Below are positions 56,060 to 64,000 of a stretch of DNA of 64,000 nt, in pieces. The notes under the pieces are model-generated. The model did not search any database and had not been told where the DNA came from. It worked only from the letters and a program-made list of their open reading frames with translations. Source of the stretch: Salvia splendens (Eukaryota; Streptophyta; Magnoliopsida; Lamiales; Lamiaceae); NCBI RefSeq assembly GCF_004379255.2, contig NC_056033.1:36854719-36918718 (forward strand), in the 5' to 3' direction. Position 1 is the first letter of the stretch, and every line of letters begins with the position of its first letter. Both the position numbers and the translations under genes were made by a program.

Positions 56060-58011
56060 GAGCATCCACAACCGTGCTCTTGCCAGCGGCACGGTTGTGG
56101 GCCCGGCCCTACTTTTTCTGTCTGCTCTCTGGCAAGAGCACAACCCCCACAGTTGTGCTCTTCCGCAAGGACGAGCACAATTAATTTAAAATTCAATTAA
56201 ACAAAAACACTTCCATAATAATAAAATTCATTAAAAAAACCTAAATAATATTACAAATGACAAATAAAATAAAAACGACATAATTAAAATCCTAAAAATT
56301 ACATAATTAAAATACTAAAAATTTAAAAAAATCACTACTCGTTGCCGAATTTCACCCACATGTGTTTGATTAGGTCTTCTTGTAGCTGAATGTGTCGGGT
56401 ATCGCGCATTGTGTGACTTGTCTCGATCCTCTGGCCAACCGTCGTATGCTCACCTCGGCGTGGGGGAGACCTCGCTGTTGAGCTTCCGGCTTCATCCTCG
56501 TCGTAGAAGCTAGCCGCCCTCGGCCCTTCGTCGGCTATAATCATGTTGTGTAAGATAATACACGTGAACATGATGTCGGCGATATTATTCACGTACCACA
56601 GCCGAGCCGGGGCCTTCACAATGTTGAATCGGGCTTGAAGGACCCCGAAGGCTCTTTCGACGTCTTTCCGCGCGGACTCTTGACGCTGCGCAAAAAGAAC
56701 CCGTCTCGGGTCGTGCGGGTTGCTGAGCGTCTTCACGAAAGTCGACCACCTTGGGTAGATACCATCGACGAGATAGTAACCCATGTGGTATGTAGTTCCG
56801 TTGACGGTGAAGTCGATCGCAGGTGCTATACCATTCATCACATCATTGAAGAGGGGTGACGAATAGAGCACGTTCAAGTCGTTGTTGGCTCCGGCAACGC
56901 CGAAATATGCATGCCAAATCCATAGGCGGTGGTCGGCGACCGCTTCAAGGATAAGTGTTGGGCCGCCGCCTTTGTGACCGCTTAAGTGTTGCCCCCTGCA
57001 AGCAGTCGGGCAATTCTTCCACCTCCAATGCATGCAGTCAATGCTGCCAAGCATTCCGAGAAAGCCATGGACTGATTCGTGAAGACGAAGCAACCGTTGG
57101 CAATCATCGGTGGTGGGTACCCGAAGGAATTCATCCCCAAAGGCTGAACGAACGCCCTCGCAAAAATTCTTTAGACAAAGGATTCCAATGGACTCACCGA
57201 TATGCAAATACTCGTCGAAGATGTCGGCCGTTTGCCCAGTAGCGAGTTGTCGGATGGCACACGTATACTTCTGCAACGGCGTGATACTTTGCTGGCCGAC
57301 TTCATCTGGACCTGTTTGGAAGAATTCAACACGTGCGGACAATGTGTTGACAATTCGCATAAACAAGACCTTTGACATGCGAAAACGGCGCCTGAAGTAA
57401 TCTGCCGGAAACCGCGGCTGGTCGGCAAAGTAGTCGGCAAAGAGCCTTTCGTCGGCTCCCTCCCGGTCCCGATGGATGTAGCGGCGAGTTGATCTAGTTC
57501 GTTGAGGAGGAGGAGCAGGTGGCGGCACGGCGACATATGCTTCGTAAGCGGCACGATGTTGTTCGTAGTATTCTTGTTCTTCGCGCTCCACTTCCGCCAT
57601 GAGATGAGTGAAATCCATTTGAGGTTTTGAGTGGGGGATGAATGTGTTGATAGTTTGTATGAGAATTATGAATGAGAGATGAATGAGAGATGATTTGATG
57701 TGATAAATGGATGATGAATGTGTGTATTTATAGATGATTTTGGGGGAAAAAATAAAAAAAAATCCAAAAAATTCAGAAAAACAGGCAAAAAAACGGTAAT
57801 ATTTTTGGGATTTGGAAAATATTTTTTTTTATCATTATTTATAATTAAATAACAAATTTTTTTATCATTATTTATAATCGTGTGCCGCCACGTCACCTGC
57901 TCGATGCATCGAGCAGCGCCGTGCCAGTGGTGCGAGCGCAGCGGCGGCGAGACACGTCCGTGCCAGCGGCGCGGACGGACACGGGTTATGGCGCCACCGT
58001 TGCGGATGCTC
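56060..58011 (-). mobile_element. PIF/Harbinger element with an intact transposase
   Basis: A 1,952-bp insertion. Inverted ends are GAGCATCCACAACCGTG and, inward from the right, GAGCATCCGCAACGGTG. TTA lies on both sides (56057-56059 and 58012-58014). It encodes the transposase on the minus strand and no ORF1. The region 57760-57900 before the gene is AT-rich, and a TATTTATA box at about 57723-57730 could drive it. Confidence 0.94.
56335..57618 (-). CDS. Harbinger transposase (HARBI1/ALP1-like DDE nuclease)
   Basis: An uninterrupted 427-residue frame, the normal length for plant PIF/Harbinger transposases, with ATG at 57618 (MDFTHLMAEVEREEQEYYEQ). After a variable, charged N terminus comes the helical domain RFPADYFRRRFRMSKVLFMR and the conserved CAIRQLATGQTADIFDEYL. 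The DDE nuclease domain has the first Asp in GSIDCMHWRWKNCP (near residue 200), the second Asp in GANNDLNVLY and the Glu in RKDVERAFGVLQARF, then TCIILHNMI and a C-terminal LQEDLIKHMW. No stop or frameshift is seen, in contrast to the copy at 9796-11052. Known PIF/Harbinger systems also need a Myb-like ORF1 protein; this element has none, so it would depend on another source. Host-domesticated relatives (ALP1) exist, but the flanking TIRs and TTA duplication show this is a transposon. Confidence 0.93.
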   Translation of the reverse strand: MDFTHLMAEVEREEQEYYEQHRAAYEAYVAVPPPAPPPQRTRSTRRYIHRDREGADERLFADYFADQPRFPADYFRRRFRMSKVLFMRIVNTLSARVEFFQTGPDEVGQQSITPLQKYTCAIRQLATGQTADIFDEYLHIGESIGILCLKNFCEGVRSAFGDEFLRVPTTDDCQRLLRLHESVHGFLGMLGSIDCMHWRWKNCPTACRGQHLSGHKGGGPTLILEAVADHRLWIWHAYFGVAGANNDLNVLYSSPLFNDVMNGIAPAIDFTVNGTTYHMGYYLVDGIYPRWSTFVKTLSNPHDPRRVLFAQRQESARKDVERAFGVLQARFNIVKAPARLWYVNNIADIMFTCIILHNMIIADEGPRAASFYDEDEAGSSTARSPPRRGEHTTVGQRIETSHTMRDTRHIQLQEDLIKHMWVKFGNE

Positions 58012-58213
58012 TTATGCATATGCATGCATCGTCACTGTAAGCTACTCTAACCTTAAAAGGCAAGATGCATACAAGGTTGATATTTTACGTAGCAACACTA
58101 AATTTACACAACAAAGAAGCACGGTGTTAATAATTTAACTATTCTTGGGTGAAAATTTCTCATAGAGAAGTTATGTCCCATCATCAGCTACCTTAAACCT
58201 GCCCCAATGTCTG

Positions 58214-59473
58214 CTAGAGGTCCTCGATCCAGTCACCGTATATCTTGCTAATTTTGTCCAGCCCCTTCCATTTCTGTGTCGGTCTGTGTCCGGTCTTCTG
58301 AACCACATTCGACAGCCTTTGTGCCGGGACTCCAAGGTGGTAGCCATTGGAATAAGGAACGGAATGGAATCCACTGAAGTTTTAGTAGCTACTTCCCCTT
58401 GAGTGGAAGCATCTTTAACTTCTGAGTCCAGTCCGCCGTGATTATGCAGTTCTGTAAAAGAGATTACAAGAAAATCAAAAACCAAGAATTAGAATATAAC
58501 CATAAAAATGCACTTCTGTAGCCCCTAGGAAATGTGACGACGTCATAAATTGAACGTGTGTAGATACATAAGCTATATAGTATCCCTACTAGAAAGAAAA
58601 GAGAACTGCTAAGGGGAGGAAACAGAACAATGGTATTTATCTCATGTATCCTACCAAACATCTAAACAGAAATTTATCATCTTATTCAGCATGCTTCAAA
58701 CCATACTTTTTAATGCCTTGATGGTATATACTTAATTCCTTAGCAGTCAGTAAAATACTTGATAAATTGTCTAGCACACCGTGATATAAGTAATCCAAAC
58801 AACCTCAAAATGAATATCCACTATGTCATTGACTGGTCTAATATAAATGGACACGAAAATCTCATCTAATATGATTATACCTGCTGCTCCATGGGCGAAA
58901 TGGCACTTGCTGCCAAACGGGCAATACCCGGTAAGCTCCCACTTATTACAAATGCTTGTTTTCCAATTTGATGGCTTCAAGGCTCTACTGAATTTGCGTT
59001 ATTCCCATATCCACTAGCGCCACTGCCAGGGCCTAAGCTTATGGCAACACTCTCTCGAGTTTTTGACTGCTCATCGTGAAGGAAAGTGCAGCCTTCCTCA
59101 GTATAGAACTTCTTGCAGTGCCGCCCTTTGTTTGACCTCTGCGTCTCTTCAGTGACTCCCACAATCGGTATCTGGAATTCCTCCCTTGGCTCAGACGATT
59201 TCCTGCGAGTTAGGGGGCGGTTTCCTGAGTTCCTCTATGTTGTGTGCAAAGTTACAGTTGGTAACATACGGGCTCGGAATTTGCAGCAGAGTTTGGTCTT
59301 GTAAAACATTTTCCCGAGGAAGACATCAAATCCCCTGACTTGGATCTTTTACTTGGATGTCGCCATTCCACATTCCATAGTCATCCTCGGTCCCAGTTCT
59401 CACTACCATCATTCCCAGATATAATTTGCACCACATTCCCATTAGAAAATCCATTACCTCGGTGCATATCCAT
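58214..59473 (-). pseudogene. CCCH zinc-finger gene (C3H12/C3H39-like), decayed
   Basis: The parent family are RNA-binding-type proteins with three CCCH or KH-adjacent fingers. Minus-strand pieces in family order: MDMHRGNGFSNG from 59473; KTKLCCKFRA with a frame break before YVTNCNFAHNIEELRKPPP; an in-frame TGA after QEIV; GRHCKKFYTEEGC joined directly to TFLHDEQSK, so about six residues with one zinc-binding Cys are missing from that finger; a stop after [11 protein letters not shown]; then, in another frame, the intact finger [21 protein letters not shown] final exon (ELHNHGGLDSEVKD..., from about 58454) needs one more frame change to reach the family C terminus KWKGLDKISKIYGDWIEDL, stop at 58214. 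At least four breaks are needed, so it is a pseudogene. Confidence 0.85.
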
Positions 59474-59932
59474 TTCCAAAAACAACAACTGGAATTTCTT
59501 CTCTCGATAAGGAAAAAATTTCTACTTTCTAGTAAAACTCTAGCTGTCTTATTGTCTTTATACAGAAAAATTACATACTTGCAAAATTAGTATCTACAAA
59601 TTATATTAGAATTACAACGAATGCAAGCACTGGAAGTTTTATAAATTAACTACTTCAAAATCTAAGAATCACCTGCTTTTCCTCAACGGCAACATTTCAA
59701 TTCAGTACAACCCTACAAATTAGCAAGTTGAATAAAAAAATCAGCCTACAATAGAACAATCAAACTAGTCAAAATCAACTTGACTATTAATGTCTGAAGG
59801 ATAACAAAATTAATGAAAAAAGTAGTTTAACCTGTGTTTACTGCAAAATTTAGGAAAATTTACCGAATTGGAAGTGAGTTCCGGAAGAGAAGGAAATTTG
59901 GTTGGAGAGGAAAACAAATTTGGTTTGATGAT
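59474..59932. other. Former upstream region of the CCCH gene
   Basis: AT-rich. The part near 59820-59930 resembles a leader/splice donor context but ends at the Harbinger insertion. No gene is seen. Confidence 0.4.
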
Positions 59933-59935
59933 TAA

Positions 59936-60750
59936 GAGCATCTCCAATGGGGGCTAGCGGACCGGCTAGCCGATTCCCGGCGCTGGCCGGTCCGCTCGCC
60001 GAACCATTGGAGTCGGCTAGCGCCAAATCGGTGAAAAAATCGGCGAGCGGACGCCGATTCTCGAGCGCTGGCCGATCCGCTCGCCGGTCGACTGGCCGCC
60101 ATTGTAGGCGGGCGATCGACGAGCGATCGGCCAGCACTTTTTTTTTGGTGTGCTCCAGTCTCGATGGGCGGTAATTAGGGGTCCAACGCGTTTGTGGCAT
60201 GTTGACTGCATTGCTGATATAATGTACGCATGTATTATCCTGCACAACATGATTGTCGAAGATGAAGGTGTACAACTGACTAGTTGGGCCAATGACGATG
60301 CTAATGAAGCCGGCCCAAGCCACGGCGTGGCCGCCCCCAACGTACGAAGGGGGTACCTCACGATGAAGTCGGCCGCCTCAAGGCACATGCCGACATGCGC
60401 TAAGTAGATGCTCATATTCGACTCCAAAAGGATTTAATTGAAGAGTTGTGGGCACGGAGGACTGCACGTCGTTAGATTTTTTTTTAATTAATGTAATTTT
60501 TTTACTTAATGTACTTTTTAAAATTTAAATATTATTATTAAATTTTTCCGTATCTGTGTTGTAAATTTAATTCCGTATTTTGTGTGATTGTTAATTATTT
60601 GTTTTTTTATAATTTTGTTTATTGTGGCTAGCCTATTGCTTGTCAAGCTGCTTGTCCTGATGATATGGCAGGAGGAGTTTTTAGTGCTGATGATGTGGCA
60701 TGAGGAGTTGTGGCTAGCCTATGGCTAGCGTAAAACCATTAGAGATGAGC
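59936..60750 (+). mobile_element. PIF/Harbinger deletion derivative
   Basis: Left end GAGCATCTCCAATGGGGGCT preceded by TAA (59933-59935). Right end read inward is GCTCATCTCTAATGGTTTTA and is followed by CAA, not TAA. GGCTAGC words fill both subterminal regions. It retains only the C-terminal end of a transposase gene. Confidence 0.78.
60141..60475 (+). pseudogene. C-terminal Harbinger transposase remnant
   Basis: The plus strand reads GVLQSRWAVIRGPTRLWHV, then ADIMYACIILHNMIVEDEG, the segment just after the catalytic Glu in PIF/Harbinger transposases. After about 60400 the frame changes, and the end reads LQKDLIEELWARRTARR before the stop at 60473-60475. The catalytic Asp residues are gone. 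It is a fragment of a third transposase lineage. Confidence 0.85.
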
Positions 60751-60841
60751 CAAACGCCGCCTATCTACTTTCAACTGTTGCCTATCTGCTTTTGTCACAT
60801 CAGTTTTTTGTACTCTTTTTTACTAGCAAAATCTAAGCTAA

Positions 60842-62761
60842 GAGTGTCCACTATAAGGTGGAAACTTCAATAGCCCTGCCCCTTTTTTGTTCACAGCTCC
60901 AATTTTTTTGTCCATAGCCTCAATTTTTTGTTTCCGCCACTATAGTGGCCACTTCCAGTAGTCTCCAAATTTTATAATCAATTTTCATTTTAAAATATTT
61001 GTAGTTTCAATCAAGTATAATTAAAATTATCGCAATGTAAATAATTAGAAAATGAGCTAATTGGGACCGAATACTCGTTGTATTGGCAACGGTAAAATTA
61101 TACAATGAATATTTAAAATAAAATACAAATAAAAACTCTGCCACCGTCTACTCGGTGTCGGAGTCGGCTTCTTCCTCTTCTTCTCCGCCTCCCTCGTTGC
61201 TGCCGGTCATCGTTGCCCCAGGAGCCTCATCAGCCAACCCTAGACGATGTTGAATCCGAGTTATGAGCTTCTGGTATATATTCTTAATGTACGGGTCATC
61301 GGTGGCTAGGTATTTGCTGCAGACGTCCTGCAGTTGTTGCAGGACGTCCTGCCCCTCTGGAGCTGCGGATAGAGGCATGTTGTCCCAGGGGCCATCCTCG
61401 TCTAGTGTGTGTGGGGGCGGGCTCTTCGACTTGCTCGTCGTTATGCTCGAACGATTGCGAGCCGCTTCCGCTGCTGTAGTCCCCGACAATGTTATGTCTT
61501 GTACGCTTTGGCCCAGGAGCTCCAGTGACCTCTTGCGCGCAGATGGCCTTGAATTTCTGACAATGCTCGAGAATTAGATACTCCTCCCACATTGTGAACT
61601 TCGGCCAGCCCTCCGTGTTGTATTGGCCCATCGACAGTGCCTTCACGTCTGCTTCGCTTCGGCCACTCTCAGCGTGGAGCAGGTTGTTCTGGTATATGCT
61701 CGCGAACCGCTGGGTAGCCGGCAGAATCCTAGACCACTTTTTGCGGATCTGTTCTGGGTCGCGCTCTCGGGCGCCGCAAGGTTTGAACTCGTTGTATGCC
61801 ATCAGGACGTGCCTCCAAAAGCTCCCCTCGGTCTGATCGGTGCCCACTATGGGGTCCGATGTGATGGCATCCCACGCCCTCGCCACGACAATGGACTCCG
61901 CTTTGGTGTAGAGCGTGCCCCGTTTGGAGGGCGAGCCACCGCCACTGCCGACGCTGCTGCCCGAGCCGCCACCGGCGCTGCCCTCGTCACCGCCACTGCC
62001 ACCGCCCCTACCGCCACCGGCACTGCTTTCGGTCGGACCGGGCGTTTCCACCCGTGCTGCAGGCGTATCCGGGACGCCGGAACTGAGCAAACCCATCATG
62101 GTATCCAGTGCGTCTCGATCTGCTTTGGTGTAAGGAGATTGGCTGGATAGGAAAGGGGAATCCGGACGCGGCTGGTTAAGCGCGTCGAGGTTGGGTCTGT
62201 AATCTCCAAACGCCGAGCGACTTAGATTCCGCTGAAAAGGTTGGGGAGTGGGAGAAGACCTCCACGACTGAGATGGAGGAAGGTTTGGACTCGATGCCCA
62301 AGGCGGGGGAGATTGACTCCAAATCCACGGCTGGGACGGAGACCCGCCATATCCCGACGGCTGTGAAGGATTGCCGCCATAGCCCGATTCCTGTGAGCCG
62401 GGTGATTCGTCGTCTTCACCGTGTATTTTTAGAGAGCGAAAGTGTAGATAGTGAATGAAGAGAGAATGTGTGAAAATGGTGAAAAAATGGGTGGTGGAAG
62501 AGTGGTATTTATAGAGTTAATTTAAATAAATAAATAAATAAATTCGAGGGGGCGCCGACGCTCCTATCACCGGCGCACTATAGGATGGTGCGCCTATAAG
62601 CGCGGCGAAATGCCGACCGGCGCGTCCTCGCCCCGAAGTCGCTGCATGACCGTCCGCCCCCTTTTTTTCGTCCGCCCCGGGGCGGATGTCGCCTCCACTA
62701 TAAGGCGCCTGAGATCGCCCCCGCGGGGGCTATAGCCGCAGCGGTCCCATAGTGGATACCC
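60842..62761 (-). mobile_element. PIF/Harbinger element carrying ORF1 only
   Basis: A 1,920-bp insertion with ends GAGTGTCCACTATAAGGTGG and, inward from the right, GGGTATCCACTATGGGACCG. TAA is on both sides (60839-60841 and 62762-62764); the right TAA is also the left target copy of the next element. It encodes the Myb-like ORF1 on the minus strand and no transposase. Confidence 0.93.
61148..62426 (-). pseudogene. Harbinger ORF1 (Myb/SANT-like DNA-binding protein), damaged
   Basis: The Harbinger accessory protein, thought to bind the element ends and carry the transposase to the nucleus. The start codon position (62424-62426) reads ATA. The adjacent deletion derivative keeps ATG at the matching place, so the start is lost here. 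Next come a Ser/Pro/Gly-rich region, then KRGTLYTKAESIVVARAWD, DQTEGSFWRHVLMAYNEF and EQIRKKWSRILPATQRFA: the tryptophan-patterned Myb/SANT-like domain. WPKFTMWEEYLILEHCQKFK follows, as in the NAM-associated C-terminal domain. A frameshift near 61300-61400 separates this from the tail LATDDPYIKNIYQKLITRI, which ends in an acidic stretch at 61148. Database entries often call such proteins glutathione S-transferase T3-like; that label is misleading. Confidence 0.85.
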
Positions 62762-62764
62762 TAA

Positions 62765-63275
62765 GAGTATCCACTATAGCGGCAGATGTCCCCAATAGTC
62801 CCGCCCCATTTTTTGTCCACAACCCCAATTTTTTTGTCCGCCCCAAAAAAAAAGTTTTCGCCACTATAGGCGGACACTGCCAATAGCCACGAAATTTTAT
62901 AACCACTTTTCATTTTAATTTTTTCCTTTAGTTTCCTTTAATTTTATAGCCGCCATATCCCGATTCGTGCAAGTCGGGTGATTCGTCGTCTCCACTGTGC
63001 ATTTTTAGAGAGTGAAAGTGTAGATAGTGAATGAATGGAGAGTGTGTGAAAATGATGTAAATGGATGGTGGAGAAGTGGTATTTATAGGGTTACTTTTCG
63101 AAAAAAAAATTGAAGGGGGCGACCGGAGCGCCTATAGGCGCGGCGATGGGCGACCGCCGCGTCCTCGCACATATCTCGCCGCTCGCCCTTCCGCCCCGTT
63201 TTTTTTTCCACTATAAGCCGCCCCGCGACCGCCCCCTCCGGGGCTATAGCCCCGGCTATACTATAGTGGATACCC
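62765..63275 (-). mobile_element. Harbinger MITE, deletion derivative of the ORF1 element
   Basis: A 511-bp element with ends GAGTATCCACTATAGCGGCA and, inward from the right, GGGTATCCACTATAGTATAG. TAA lies at 62762-62764 and 63276-63278. Its 62940-63090 part closely matches 62385-62520 of the neighbouring element (the ORF1 start and promoter), including a TATTTATA box and the ATG of ORF1, now followed by only about 20 codons before the deletion joint. Confidence 0.92.
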
Positions 63276-63278
63276 TAA

Positions 63279-63626
63279 GGGCATCCACAATGGGACGAAT
63301 GTCCCAGCGGAAATCCCGACGGACTTCTCAAAAACACCATCTGCCACGTCATAGGGACATCCCACTGCACTGCCACGTCATAAGGACATCCCACTACACA
63401 ATGGAGGACATCCCCAAGGACATCCCGACGGGCATCCACAAAAAACAATAAAAAATTGGGACGTCCATCGTGTCAACGCAATGGCAGACGTCCCGGAAAG
63501 CCGCGGAACTCCGGTGTCCGCAGCAGACGTCCGTATCCGTATGCATGCTGCCTAATGGCGGACGTCCCGCGCGGACGTCTGGCACGCCGGTCCGACGTCC
63601 GCCGGGACATCCGCCATTGTGGATGC
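63279..63626 (-). mobile_element. Harbinger MITE related to the one at 33.1 kb
   Basis: A 348-bp element with ends GGGCATCCACAATGGGACGA and, inward from the right, GCATCCACAATGGCGGATGT. TAA lies at 63276-63278 and 63627-63629. In reverse complement its interior matches 33167-33477, including the GCATGCATACG and CACCGGAGTTC words. No coding content. Confidence 0.92.
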
Positions 63627-63629
63627 TAA

Positions 63630-64000
63630 GAGCATTAGCAGTGGTGCGGATGTCCCGGCGGAAATCCCCGCGGACATCCCAAAAACACCTCCTGCCACGT
63701 CATACGTACATCCTACTGCGGATGCCACGTCATACGGACATCCCACTGCATAGTGGCGGACATCCCCAAGGACAACCCGACGGGCTTCCCACAATAAAAA
63801 TTCACAAATTAAACAATTTACAGAATTAAAGTTTCGACACAAATACGGAGAAAATGAAACCACTTTATTTTAAAAAAACATACTTAATTAAAAAAATACA
63901 TAATTATTAAAAAAAATTACATTGTTAAAAAAAACTGCATTCTCACTCCTCGGATTCCCCGCCGCCAGTCCCCTCGTCATCCCCGCCGCCGCCACCCCCC
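63630..64000 (-). mobile_element. Harbinger element, cut by the window end
   Basis: Starts GAGCATTAGCAGTGGTGCGG directly after the TAA at 63627-63629. The GGACATCCC-type words and the gene fragment at its far side resemble, in reverse orientation, the ORF1-bearing element at 28777-30503. The other end lies outside the window. Confidence 0.85.
63943..64000 (-). CDS. Harbinger ORF1-like C terminus, partial
   Basis: Reading the minus strand from the window edge gives a Gly/Asp-rich end (GGGGGDDEGTGGGESEE) with a stop at 63943-63945, like the Gly/Asp repeat end of the ORF1 relative at 29093-30170. Only the last 18 or so codons are in the window, so whether the gene is intact is unknown. Confidence 0.65.
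   Translation of the reverse strand, partial: GGGGGGDDEGTGGGESEE

Overview
The window is nuclear DNA of a flowering plant, almost certainly a eudicot. It carries intron-split genes with GT/AG borders, a chloroplast anion transporter, a cutin-type glycerol-3-phosphate acyltransferase, an intron-bearing tRNA-Tyr, and a dense mix of Copia, Gypsy, hAT, Mutator-like, Stowaway and PIF/Harbinger insertions. The exact family cannot be fixed from the sequence alone; Lamiales is a guess.

Layout. 0.8-8.3 kb: a complete Copia retrotransposon on the minus strand (5-bp target duplication GTTTG, LTRs differing at 6 of 366 positions), broken by one in-frame stop and by a 2.7-kb Gypsy-like solo LTR (target duplication GCCTA). 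9.3-11.3 kb: a Harbinger element with a decayed transposase. 11.7-13.8 kb: an E2 ubiquitin-conjugating enzyme. 14.5 kb: tRNA-Tyr. 14.7-21.6 kb: a block of (TA)n-flanked elements with long terminal inverted repeats, a shared 44-bp minisatellite and pieces of several unrelated host genes (NPH3, P450, lipid-transfer protein, DUF1685-like). 21.7-23 kb: a hAT element and a Mutator-type MITE. 23.8-28.5 kb: a PHT4;4-type plastid transporter (11 exons, minus). 28.8-30.5 kb: a Harbinger element with only a truncated ORF1. 30.9-31.7 kb: a divergent SKP1-like gene. 33-33.5 kb: a Harbinger MITE. 34.0-37.2 kb: a GPAT4/8-type gene (minus) with two nested Stowaway MITEs in its intron. 38.9-40.5 kb: a long near-perfect palindrome. 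44.6-47.7 kb: an ASK21-type SKP1 gene. 48.7-50 kb: a Tourist-like MITE and a hAT element. 50.8-54.9 kb: a decayed COG7 fragment. 56.1-58.0 kb: a Harbinger element with an apparently intact transposase. 58.2-59.5 kb: a decayed CCCH zinc-finger gene. 59.9-64 kb: a run of Harbinger elements, four of which abut end to end and share single TAA junctions.

The living host genes (E2, tRNA-Tyr, PHT4;4, SKP1-like, GPAT, ASK21) are independent housekeeping or metabolic genes. E2 and the two SKP1-like proteins both belong to ubiquitination, but nothing shows that they are co-regulated. The strongest unusual signals come from the transposons: a Harbinger system whose transposase and Myb-like ORF1 sit in separate elements, the shared-junction array, the gene-fragment-carrying (TA)n elements, and the 1.6-kb palindrome.
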